This document shows, piece after piece, positions 44,198 to 52,444 of a DNA stretch of 64,000 bases (its first letter is position 1; each line of letters opens with the position of its first letter). The stretch is from Ilyomonas sp965199845. GTDB taxonomy: Bacteria; Bacteroidota; Bacteroidia; Chitinophagales; Chitinophagaceae. The stretch is from positions 186,001 through 250,000 of the forward strand of contig CBDATZ010000054.1 in NCBI GenBank assembly GCA_965199845.1. Reading direction: 5' to 3'. Below the pieces are notes generated by a model. It searched no databases. It had not been told where the DNA came from and saw only the letters and a list, made by a program, of their open reading frames with translations. A program made the translations under genes and the position numbers.

Positions 44198-44878
44198 ATG
44201 ACAAATAAACTTTTGCTTGTTCTTATCTTTTTCGGGTTGATAATTTTGTTTTCATTCAGACGTGCGGATAAAACGAAAAAGGTTGTTTTTTTTGGCGATT
44301 CGATAACGCAGGCCGGCGTTAATCCGAATGGTTATATTACGATGATGAAAGATATGCTGCAGAAAGAAGGCAATACAAATTACGATTTGATTGGCGCCGG
44401 TGTTGGCGGCAATAAAGTGTACGATTTGTACTTGCGTTTGGAAGATGATGTATTGAGCAAATCGCCGGATATTGTTGTGATTTATGTAGGCGTAAATGAT
44501 GTGTGGCACAAGTCATCTTCCGGAACCGGAACAGATGCAGATAAGTTTGAAAAATTTTATCGCGCGATCATAAAAAAATTACAGGCTGCTAATGCAAAAG
44601 TTATTTTGGTAACACCAGCAACAATAGGTGAGAAAAAGAATTATGTCAATCAACAGGATGGTGATTTGAATAAGTATTCAAATATAATAAAAAGCATTGG
44701 CAAAGACGCAAATCTTCCGGTTTGCGATTTACGAACCTTGTTTGAAAATTATGAGCAGGAACACAATACAACTGATGTTGACAGAGGTGTATTAACGATT
44801 GATGGCGTGCATTTAAATGACGCAGGAAATAAGCTCGTTGCAGAAACAATTTTGGAGAAAATAAAAGACGTTAAGTAA
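44198..44878 (+). CDS. Exported SGNH/GDSL hydrolase
   Basis: 226 residues from ATG 44198; the frame's first start at 44168 adds 10 residues in front of the signal and is less likely. After a signal/anchor helix (about 3-20) come block I FGDSITQAG with Ser35, the block II glycine in GAGVGGNKVYD, block III VVIYVGVNDVWH with the Asn, and block V DGVHLNDAGNKL with Asp and His. This is a complete catalytic set, so an acetyl or acyl esterase acting on sugars or lipids is likely. Same strand as the GH125 gene and probably coexpressed. Confidence 0.88.
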   Translation: MTNKLLLVLIFFGLIILFSFRRADKTKKVVFFGDSITQAGVNPNGYITMMKDMLQKEGNTNYDLIGAGVGGNKVYDLYLRLEDDVLSKSPDIVVIYVGVNDVWHKSSSGTGTDADKFEKFYRAIIKKLQAANAKVILVTPATIGEKKNYVNQQDGDLNKYSNIIKSIGKDANLPVCDLRTLFENYEQEHNTTDVDRGVLTIDGVHLNDAGNKLVAETILEKIKDVK

Positions 44879-44956
44879 GTTATAATTGATGAATGATGAT
44901 GTAATATACGCTTATTTATAAAAATCAAAACTCTCATAGCAACTTATCACAATAAA

Positions 44957-44982
44957 AAACCCCTTGTGGAAACAAAGGGTTT
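44957..44982. terminator. Terminator between SGNH and Hsp20 genes
   Basis: An 11-bp stem with one mismatch (AAACCCCTTGT / ACAAAGGGTTT), GGAA loop. The two genes converge here, so it can serve both. Confidence 0.7.
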
Positions 44983-45025
44983 ATAAACCAAAAACCAACT
45001 CTTATGAAAAAAACTATTAAATGTC

Positions 45026-45436
45026 TTACTGAATTTCAATTTGTTTAGGTGCAACTTTCACTTCTTCTTTTTTAGGAAGAAATACCTGTAAAACACCAGC
45101 GTCATATTTTGCTTTAATATCTTCCGCATTTACTTTTTCATCCAACGAAAAACTGCGTTTAAAACTTGCTGTAGCAAATTCTTTACGATGTGTTTTATAA
45201 TTCTTTTGTTCGGCTTCCGCTTTCTGGAAAGAAATAGTTAGCAATCCTTTCTCTACCTGAATCTTAAAATCTTCTTTTTGCAAACCCGGAACCTGGAGTT
45301 CAATATGAAATCCATCTTCATTTTCATGAATATTAACCGGTGGTGTGTTTAATGCTTTATTCCAGGTTGGAACAGTATTAAACAGCTCATCAAAAATGCT
45401 GTTTGCGTTGCGATAATTTTGCCTTACGAGTGTCAT
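45026..45436 (-). CDS. Hsp20/alpha-crystallin small heat shock protein
   Basis: 136-residue ATP-independent holdase. N-terminal arm (about 1-33), alpha-crystallin domain (about 34-124) with GFHIELQVPGLQKEDFKI, KRSFSLDEKVNAEDI and the conserved AGVLQVFLPKK, then a C-terminal IxI-like anchor in KQIEIQ. Length typical. It is divergent from the bacilliredoxin gene. Confidence 0.93.
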   Translation of the reverse strand: MTLVRQNYRNANSIFDELFNTVPTWNKALNTPPVNIHENEDGFHIELQVPGLQKEDFKIQVEKGLLTISFQKAEAEQKNYKTHRKEFATASFKRSFSLDEKVNAEDIKAKYDAGVLQVFLPKKEEVKVAPKQIEIQ

Positions 45437-45596
45437 AGCTATTTGAATTTTGTTTTTAAATGCTTGTGACTCTTATAATTCAAATGCTATACCACGCGTT
45501 TTTTCATGATTAGATGGCAAAATTATGCCGATTTCACGTCAATTTGTCTATTTAATTGTTTAAAAAAAGCCAAATTGTCCGAAAAGATAGGTTTTG

Positions 45597-45626
45597 TTGC
45601 GTATTTTTAAGTTTTACCTATTTTTG
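45597..45626 (+). promoter_or_regulatory. Bacilliredoxin promoter
   Basis: TTG at 45597-45599 and TATTTTTG at 45619-45626, 19 bases apart, fit the consensus. AAGGAG (45631-45636), a rare Shine-Dalgarno-like sequence 9 bases before ATG, follows directly, but it would be at the very transcript 5' end. Confidence 0.6.
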
Positions 45627-45645
45627 CTAAAAGGAGTCAAGAAAA

Positions 45646-46059
45646 ATGTATCCAAGAGAAATAGTAATTCCCATGAAAGCTGAATTGACAGATTATGGGT
45701 TTGATGAAATGAATACATCTGCAGATGTAGATAATAGCCTTGAAGCGGAAGGAACCACTTTAGTAATGGTAAATTCTGTATGCGGTTGCGCCGCTGGGGC
45801 TGCCCGCCCGGGCGTTTTGATGGCCGTTCATAACAGCACCAAACGTCCCGATAATTTAAAAACTGTATTTGCAGGTTTTGATGTAGAAGCGGTAAATAAA
45901 GTGCGTGAGCATTTATTGCCTTATCCGCCATCATCGCCGGCGATTGCCTTATTTAAAGACGGCCAACTTGTACACATGGTAGAACGCCACCAGATCGAAG
46001 GCAGACCTGCACAAGTTATTGCCCGTAATCTTATCGCTGCTTTCGAAGAGTATTGCTAA
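45646..46059 (+). CDS. BrxA/BrxB-family bacilliredoxin-like protein
   Basis: 137 residues, thioredoxin-like. The catalytic C46-G-C48 motif sits in VMVNSVCGCAAGAARPG, as in the YphP/YqiW family, which removes bacillithiol from proteins or acts as a disulfide isomerase. The rest aligns with the family: KTVFAGFDVEAVNKVREHL and a C-terminal helix. The Bacillus thiol may be replaced by another thiol here. Confidence 0.92.
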   Translation: MYPREIVIPMKAELTDYGFDEMNTSADVDNSLEAEGTTLVMVNSVCGCAAGAARPGVLMAVHNSTKRPDNLKTVFAGFDVEAVNKVREHLLPYPPSSPAIALFKDGQLVHMVERHQIEGRPAQVIARNLIAAFEEYC

Positions 46060-46129
46060 TTAATACCGCTAAGCAGCAAAATTATCCATGCACTCACAGC
46101 TTTGTACATGGATGGGTTAGTAAATATCG

Positions 46130-46159
46130 GCCTCGCTGTTCTCAGCGAGGCATTTTTTT
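46130..46159 (+). terminator. Terminator of the bacilliredoxin gene
   Basis: A perfect 9-bp stem GCCTCGCTG / CAGCGAGGC with TTCT loop and a T7 tract (ATTTTTTTG), 70 bases beyond the stop. It ends before rarA. Confidence 0.9.
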
Positions 46160-46263
46160 GACCATGAATTTGGGTAGATTTTTATGATTTATAAGATTGT
46201 ATTGTAACAAAGATTATTAAGTGTCTTTGAGACTTAATAACAAAAAACGATTGATATAAAGTT

Positions 46264-47532
46264 ATGAATACAAATATCCCTTTAGCGGAGCGGCTTAGAC
46301 CAAATACATTAGAAGATTTGGTAGGCCAGCAGCATCTTACGGGCAAAGGCAGCATTTTGCGTACTGCCATTGACAGCGGGCGCATTCCTTCCATGATTTT
46401 ATGGGGACCGCCGGGCGTGGGTAAAACAACGATTGCCAATATCATTGCGCATACATTACAGGTTCCGTTTTACCAGCTAAGTGCTATTAGCAGTGGCGTA
46501 AAAGAAATACGTGAAGTTATTGAAGCCGCAAAGCAACAAGACGGCGCTGTTTTATTTATTGATGAAATTCATCGCTTTAATAAAGGTCAGCAGGATGCCT
46601 TGTTAGGCGCTGTTGAGCGGGGAACGATTACACTAATTGGTGCTACAACCGAAAATCCGTCTTTTGAAGTCAATTCAGCCTTGCTGAGTCGTTCTCAGGT
46701 ATATGTATTAAAAGCATTGAGTGAAGATGATATGATTGCTCTATTGCAACATGCTATTGCAAAAGATGAATTTTTACAAACGAAAAAAATTGACTTACAG
46801 GAAACAACGGCTTTGCTAACTATTTCAGGTGGCGATGCGAGAAAGCTTTTAAACTTACTTGAACTTGTTGTAAATTCTTTTGCAAAAAATAAAGAGATTG
46901 TAATTACGGACACACTTGTGATGGATGTTGCGCAGCGGCGCATTGCGTTGTATGATAAAAAAGGAGAACAGCATTATGATATTATCAGCGCCTTTATTAA
47001 AAGTATGCGCGGCAGCGATCCGAATGGAGCTGTGTATTGGCTCGCCAGAATGATTGAAGGCGGTGAAGAAGTGAGTTTTATTGCCCGGCGTATGTTGATT
47101 TTTGCCAGTGAAGACATCGGTAATGCCAATCCAAATGCTTTGCTTCTTGCCAATGCAACATTTGATGCCGTGAATAAAATCGGTTATCCCGAATCCAGAA
47201 TTATATTGTCGCAGTGTGCCGTTTATTTAGCTTCTTCTGTCAAAAGCAATGCTTCGTATGCAGCCATTGGAATGGCACAGGATTCGGTAAGAAAATGGGG
47301 CGATTTGCCTGTGCCTTTACACATCCGCAATGCGCCAACCGGCTTAATGAAAGAATTGAATTATGGGAAGAATTATAAATACGCTCACTCCTTTGAGGGA
47401 AATTTTTCCGAACAGGAATATTTACCTGAAAAGCTTGCCGGTACTGCGTTTTACACGCCCGGTAATAATGCAAGAGAAGAAGAAATGCGGCGATTTTTAA
47501 AAGGTTTGTGGAAAGATAAATACGGGTATTAA
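46264..47532 (+). CDS. rarA: Replication-associated recombination ATPase RarA/MgsA
   Basis: Clamp-loader-like AAA+ ATPase acting at stalled forks. 422 residues. Walker A GPPGVGKTT (about 57-65), Walker B LFIDEIHRFNKGQQD (about 97-111), sensor 1 LIGATTENPSFEVNSALLSR, and the C-terminal tetramerisation region including YPESRIILSQCAVYLASS. Full length. Single gene. Confidence 0.95.
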   Translation: MNTNIPLAERLRPNTLEDLVGQQHLTGKGSILRTAIDSGRIPSMILWGPPGVGKTTIANIIAHTLQVPFYQLSAISSGVKEIREVIEAAKQQDGAVLFIDEIHRFNKGQQDALLGAVERGTITLIGATTENPSFEVNSALLSRSQVYVLKALSEDDMIALLQHAIAKDEFLQTKKIDLQETTALLTISGGDARKLLNLLELVVNSFAKNKEIVITDTLVMDVAQRRIALYDKKGEQHYDIISAFIKSMRGSDPNGAVYWLARMIEGGEEVSFIARRMLIFASEDIGNANPNALLLANATFDAVNKIGYPESRIILSQCAVYLASSVKSNASYAAIGMAQDSVRKWGDLPVPLHIRNAPTGLMKELNYGKNYKYAHSFEGNFSEQEYLPEKLAGTAFYTPGNNAREEEMRRFLKGLWKDKYGY

Positions 47533-47606
47533 TTTGATGAACAAAATTATAAAAGCAACTTTGCTTATTTGTAAACACAGTTATTTGTATATAAAATACA
47601 AAGAAC

Positions 47607-48416
47607 TTAATCTACACCAAAAGCATATACATCAGCATTGGATGTAGTTGCTGTATTGGCACTTTTGGCAAAAAAATATTCTCCCGGCTCAAGTGCAGAA
47701 GTAGGGATTAATTCATAAATACTTTGCTTTAGCATTTTAGTATTGATGGCAATAACGCCTTTCGAGCCTTTCATTCCTGCAATGCTGCTTACTGCCATAG
47801 CAACAGCGCGTCTTGTACTACCTTTTACTTCAACCTTATACAGGATAAATCCATCACCTGTGCCTCCGCCTGCATTTACTACAAAAGACAATGCATCATT
47901 TTTAGGAATGCGAACCGGCGATTTTTCACCATGTACTTCATATGTCATATTCACACCACCATAACCCAGCATTTTTGCTCGCGATCTCATATTTGCAGAT
48001 GCGCGTTCCAAAGGTGTAATTTGGTTTTTGCTTTTATTGTAATAATGAACCAGATTAATGATGTCCGGTTCAGGCACAGAACCATTTTCAATCTTAGATT
48101 CTGAATTTTTCGCAGGAATAACTGAACCTTCAGAAACAGCTTTTAACGGCGAGCTTGGTGTTGTTTTACTACCCATGCTTTTATTCATCATGACAGTTAT
48201 AACGTAAGGCGAAACATTTGCTTTTTTTAGTGTGATTAAACCTGTTGTTGACAAATCAAATTTGCAATCTGATGTTTCGATTTTGGAAGCAATCAAACTA
48301 CTATCAAAACCTGCCTTGGTAAGGTCAATTACACTTTTATTCGTTACTGTTTCTTTTATTTGCCCATAAGAGAAGTAAGCATTCATTAACAATAATAAGA
48401 AGATGATCTGTTTCAT
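47607..48416 (-). CDS. Secreted protein of unknown function, partner candidate of the CsgG-like gene
   Basis: 269 residues, with a signal peptide ending YFSYGQ. A short helical segment (about 25-80: VTNKSVIDLTKAGFDSSLIA ... VITVMMN) matches a small helical repeat I have seen in bacterial periplasmic proteins. A Ser/Lys-rich linker and a beta-rich C-terminal domain (about 130-265) follow with FVVNAGGGTGDGFILYKVEV. No named family is recognised for the C-terminal domain. It follows the CsgG-like gene on the same strand by 105 bases and has its own promoter-like sequence. Confidence 0.8.
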   Translation of the reverse strand: MKQIIFLLLLMNAYFSYGQIKETVTNKSVIDLTKAGFDSSLIASKIETSDCKFDLSTTGLITLKKANVSPYVITVMMNKSMGSKTTPSSPLKAVSEGSVIPAKNSESKIENGSVPEPDIINLVHYYNKSKNQITPLERASANMRSRAKMLGYGGVNMTYEVHGEKSPVRIPKNDALSFVVNAGGGTGDGFILYKVEVKGSTRRAVAMAVSSIAGMKGSKGVIAINTKMLKQSIYELIPTSALEPGEYFFAKSANTATTSNADVYAFGVD

Positions 48417-48491
48417 GTTTTAAAATTTGATTTATTGATAGTAATGCTATTTGACGGATTTTATACCCACAGAATGTTTTATCGTTAGGCA

Positions 48492-48524
48492 CAAATTTAA
48501 TCTAATAATTTCTTTTATTTTCAA
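48492..48524 (-). promoter_or_regulatory. Promoter of the 269-residue secreted protein gene
   Basis: On the reverse strand TTG (complement of 48522-48524) and TAAATTTG (complement of 48492-48499) are spaced by 22 bases. About 75 bases of leader lie before the start codon. The -33 part overlaps the end of the CsgG-like gene. Confidence 0.5.
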
Positions 48525-49165
48525 CATTTAAATTTAATAGTAATACGCCGGGTAACAGCGTCTATACTTGCATAAGCATCACCTATGGAACTTGCCGTGC
48601 TGCGGCCTCTTCCGCTCAGGTTTAGTGATTCAGTAACTTTAATCTGGCTGGTCTCAACATCAATAATTTTAAAAGCTACGCTGATACTGGTTTGATAGCC
48701 GGTAAACTTTCCCTGGTAATCGTGCGTTTCGCCAGTGCTTACACCTGTAATATGACCGGTAACAATAAACTTTGCACCTAATTTAGAAGCTATTTTTACA
48801 ACTTGCAAAGTATTTACTTCTTCAAAACGCTCTTCGGTTTTTATAGATCCAAAGCGACTTCTTTCTACAACTGTAAAACGGTTTGATTTTACAAAGCCGG
48901 CTTCTATTGCATTGCCAACACTTTGCGCATAATCATAATCATATCCCCTGGCTGTGGTAAAAGGGTAAATGGCAACTATATCTTTTCCCGGTTCTGCGAT
49001 AACAGGTTGGTTGTTATCTTCCGGCGGCGTTTCAGAAACGTTTGGTTGTGCCGTAGTTTTTGTAACAGTTGCCGGCGATTTTGCAGTGGTCACTTTTGTT
49101 TTTGTTTGTGCCTGTACAAATAAAGTGCAGATAAGGCAGGCAATCAGAATAAAGAAGGTTCTCAT
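48521..49165 (-). CDS. Exported CsgG-like protein
   Basis: 214 residues. A signal peptide ends near FVQAQ, then a low-complexity Thr/Pro/Lys-rich stretch (about 21-60), then a CsgG-like domain: DIVAIYPFTTARGYDYDYAQ, NRFTVVERSRFGSIKTEE, KLGAKFIVTGHITGV and a C-terminal strand. CsgG proteins form secretion channels or act in curli export, but no lipobox Cys exists here, so this one is a soluble or periplasmic member. The start codon is inside a 13-bp inverted repeat with upstream sequence. Confidence 0.85.
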   Translation of the reverse strand: MRTFFILIACLICTLFVQAQTKTKVTTAKSPATVTKTTAQPNVSETPPEDNNQPVIAEPGKDIVAIYPFTTARGYDYDYAQSVGNAIEAGFVKSNRFTVVERSRFGSIKTEERFEEVNTLQVVKIASKLGAKFIVTGHITGVSTGETHDYQGKFTGYQTSISVAFKIIDVETSQIKVTESLNLSGRGRSTASSIGDAYASIDAVTRRITIKFKC

Positions 49166-49223
49166 ATAAAGTTTGTTTTATTGTCTTTTAAAACAGGATA
49201 CTAAAATGCACTTTATATGAGAA
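49159..49223 (-). promoter_or_regulatory. 13-bp inverted repeat enclosing the start codon of the CsgG-like gene
   Basis: TTCTCATATAAAG (49159-49171) and CTTTATATGAGAA (49211-49223) are exact complements, 39 bases apart. In the reverse-strand transcript the leader would pair with the start-codon region, since the AUG is at 49163-49165, within one arm. Confidence 0.6.
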
Positions 49224-49277
49224 TCTTTTTGTTATGCGGGATAGGTAGAAGCTATTACGGGATAAGATGGCAAATTG

Positions 49278-49823
49278 TTAGTTGCCGGAAAGGATATTTA
49301 TTTTTCCAAGCGAATCATCTTTATAAGAATCGCTTAATTTAAAAGGCGTATCGCCAATAAAATAAAGTGTTTGCCCACGACCTTTCTTAGCAGTTACGTG
49401 TTTAAAGTTTACAATCGTAGCCTTATCGAAACGAATAAAATAATTAGGAAGTTGTTTTTCCATTTCGGTTAATGTACTTCGATAAATATAGCCTGTATTT
49501 CCACTTGTGGTATGAATAAGAATATTATTGTTGCCTTCACCTGCTGTTTTAGAATTATAACTTTCAATATAAGTTATGTTTTCCCATTTAATAAACATTT
49601 CAATATCTAACGGATCAATTGTATTTTCTTTCTTTATTGCATTCCTGGTAATATCTATTTCTTTTACTCTAAAAAAAGTGCCTTCGGTTTTACGCAAAAT
49701 ACCATTGTAAAGTTTAGGTAATTTCACTTTTATAGAATTCCACAATTGCCTTGTATTTACAGGTTTATCGGCTTTAAAAATAAAACCGTCAGGGTCCAGC
49801 AAGCCGGCTCTTTCTAAGTTTTC
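49278..49823 (-). pseudogene. LytTR-type response regulator, C-terminal fragment after an in-frame TAG
   Basis: Continues in frame from the receiver fragment after TAG at 49824-49826. The first seven residues (ENLERAG) lead into LLDPDGFIFKADKPVNTRQL and a LytTR DNA-binding domain (about 100 residues: WENITYIESYNSK ... YFIRFDKATIVNFKHV). Rejoined with the receiver it would be a 276-residue regulator. The only lesion seen is one amber codon. Sequencing error, decay or readthrough cannot be separated here. Confidence 0.85.
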
Positions 49824-50108
49824 CTAGTTGTCGTAAGCAGTAAGAATAATAATGAGCGAGTAAAAATGCTCTTTAATATATGCCGCCAGTTCAAGACCAT
49901 CTTTTTTACCTTTTATGTTAATATCAAGAACCGCAATATCAGGTCCGCCTTCTTTTAAAAGTTGCACGGCATCATCATAATTATCTACGGCTCTGCCGTC
50001 TTCATAACCAATAATATAATACCCTTGATTTATAAAAAATTCAGCCAGCTGATTATACAATATAAATTCATCTTCTACAATCAAAACCTTTCTCTTTGTA
50101 GCCTGCAT
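49824..50108 (-). pseudogene. Receiver-domain fragment of the split LytTR-type regulator
   Basis: 94 residues: VLIVEDEFILYNQLAEF acidic pocket, phosphoacceptor Asp in IAVLDINIKGKKDG, and LIIILTAYDN before the TAG. The receiver's last helix and strand (with the conserved Lys, in FIFKADKPV) lie after the stop codon, so this fragment alone would lack part of its fold. It starts 8 bases after the kinase stop, so they share an operon. Confidence 0.87.
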
Positions 50109-50116
50109 ATCTGTAT

Positions 50117-51817
50117 TTAAATGGTATTAGGAAATTGTAAAACAAACCGGGTTCCTTTATCATTGTTGAATGAAAATTTACCACGCAATTCATGCGATAA
50201 ACCGGCAATCAGCTTCATACCGTAACTATTACTTTTTGCAGGTGTGAATCCTTTTCCGTTGTCGGTTACGGTAAGTTTATATTCATTGGCGCCATTGGTA
50301 CCGGCTTCTATTTCTATTGTTCCGGATTGTTGATTATCGAAGGCATATTTATAACTGTTGGTAACCAGTTCGTTTACAATCAATCCAATCTTTTCAGCTG
50401 CATTTCCACTTAACGATACCGGTGTATTAATCAGAATACGAATTTCCTTTTCATTGTCAAACATATTCTGAATGGCTGTTGTTAATTCATTCAAATATTC
50501 CTGCAGAGAAATACTGCCAATTATTTTATCGTTATACAATCGCTTATGAAGAAGCTCAATGGCGGTTACCCGGCTTTGTAACGATTGCAGTGAAATATGA
50601 TCTGCATTGGTTGTGCCTGCCACTTCTATCAACCTGCGGATTATACTCAGGTTATTCTTAACGCGATGATGAATTTCATTTTGAAGAATTTCAATTTTAG
50701 CCTTATCGGCTTCTGCACGTTTTCGATTTTTATATTGAAGAAATAAGCCGGCAGCGAGAAGTAGAGTAATGACAGAAGCGCCTGTCAGCATTATATTCTG
50801 TGTGTGCAGACTATTATTTGCAATAATGGTTTCCTGCCGTGCAATACGAAGACTATCATCTTTCTGGTGTGTTTTAAATTGTGTTTCATAATCTAAAAGT
50901 TGTTTGTTATAAGAAGCCAAAACAGAGCTATCAAATACTGCGATAACAGGCCTGCTTTCAATGGTATCATTGTTATGACGTAAAGCCTTAATAGCTTCTT
51001 TACCTTTTGCAGCTGCAAAAGCACTGTCGGTATATAACCGCTTTTCTATTTTTTCATCTTGGGTTAAGTGCGTACCAGTGCAGTCTTTATTTGTTTTATA
51101 AGAATTTTCTATCAGTTCTTTAGATGCTGTCTTTTGCACCAGTACGTAAGCTTTGGCCTGAATGGAATCTGACTCCGCTACTTTATTTTGCTTTCCATAA
51201 AACTCAGCTTCAAAAACATAAACCATTCCGAGCATTTTGGCAGAGTTAATTTTTATGGCTTCCTTTTCTCCTTCTTTAAAAAGATTTGCTGCTGCATCAT
51301 ATTTGCCTATATAAGTGTAATACCTTGCATTGTGAATTTTTGCCATAGCAGTAAAAAAAGGTGAAGACAATGTATCTGCGTATTTATTTATCAACGGCAA
51401 TGTAGATGCTACTGAAGCCAAATCATTATTCAAAATGTATTCGTAGTGTAAGGAAGTTTGATCGCGCAGGGCAGTAATATAATTTTTAAATAGGACTGCT
51501 GTCGGGTAAGCTTTTGTAAGATATTCAATTGCCTTTGGTATATTACCATTTACCCGGTAGCTGTCTCCGATTATTGTTTCGCAAGCAGATACTTCTTCAG
51601 GATAATGGTTTTTTTCAAAAAAATTCAATGCTTCAAATGCAAGTTGTGTGGTATAATTGGCTTCTCCTCTAAAGATATGTGTTTGAAAAATCCATATTTT
51701 ATCCCAAGCAGCTAAATACTCGTTACTATATCGTTGTGCAATAGTAAGGCTACGCTGAAACTGCTTTTCTGTTTCGGATAAGTTAGATTGCAGTTTAAAT
51801 GTATATAAGCCTTCTAA
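50117..51817 (-). pseudogene. HisKA_2-type sensor kinase, C-terminal part of a frameshifted gene
   Basis: Continuous with the N-terminal fragment 51814-52293 if one T is restored. It holds TPR-like helices (about first 200 residues), one membrane helix (MLTGASVITLLLAAGLFLQY), a HisKA_2 phosphoacceptor motif EIHHRVKNNLSIIRRL, then HATPase N box LIVNELVTNSYKYAF, GMKLIAGL and TRFVLQFP. It is the sort that phosphorylates LytTR-type regulators, as the next gene encodes. Whether this part can be translated alone (TTG at 51628) is unknown. Confidence 0.85.
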
Positions 51818-52293
51818 GTAAAACTGCCAGCTTTTATAGAGTCGTTATTTATTGCCCACGATATAGAATCGGCCGTTCTAATAAGTGATGGAGCTTCGTC
51901 AAGTAAGTTAAACGAAATAAGGTCGTATGCATACTGATGATTGGCTGTAAATAGCAAAGCCTGATTTTTACTTTCTTTTGCTTTGTTAATTGCTTTTTTA
52001 TCAATATCAAACAAGGCGCTCATTCCTATATTGTATCGTTTAGAAGAAGCAATTGCCATATAGCAAATTACTTCCAAGTCAGGATGTTTTTTATTCGTAC
52101 ATAATCTCATAGCTTGTTGTGCTAGGCTATCTGCTTGTGTCTTATTTTTTCGCAAAGCCTCTTTGCTTTGCTGTAAAATGTAAATAACGTTAGCCGAATC
52201 TTCTGCCGACAATATATTGTTATCAGTTTTGTATGTATGGCAGGAGAAAATGAGTACGCTTATACAGTTTAAAAACAGGAGGGTTTTGTACAT
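51814..52293 (-). pseudogene. N-terminal lipoprotein/TPR part of the frameshifted sensor kinase
   Basis: 159 residues with lipobox IFSC (Cys about 18) and TPR-like helices, ending WAINNDSIKAGSFT-stop. The next frame continues KAGSF then YLEGLYTFKLQ, so one T was lost from a T run (A4 at 51820-51823 on the forward strand, five expected). Restoring it gives a single 725-residue product, since the whole span 50117-52293 plus one base is divisible by three. The rejoined protein would be a lipid-anchored periplasmic TPR sensor with a cytoplasmic kinase. Confidence 0.85.
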
Positions 52294-52382
52294 AGATATG
52301 GCATGTTTATGATTGCACTAAAATAATTTTATTTCAGGTATAAAAAATAAAAATTTAAAGGGAGTCTTTAATTAAAAAAAAG

Positions 52383-52413
52383 CAGGTCTGTCTATTGCAA
52401 AATAGCAGACCTG
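52383..52413 (-). terminator. Terminator of the sorting-domain protein gene
   Basis: An 8-bp stem CAGGTCTG / CAGACCTG, one bulge and five more pairs (CTATT / AATAG), loop GCAA, and a long A/T tract on the reverse-strand 3' side. It lies 32 bases beyond the stop of the gene at 52445. Confidence 0.85.
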
Positions 52414-52444
52414 TCGGTGTTATTGAAATCGCCTAAAATCTGTC

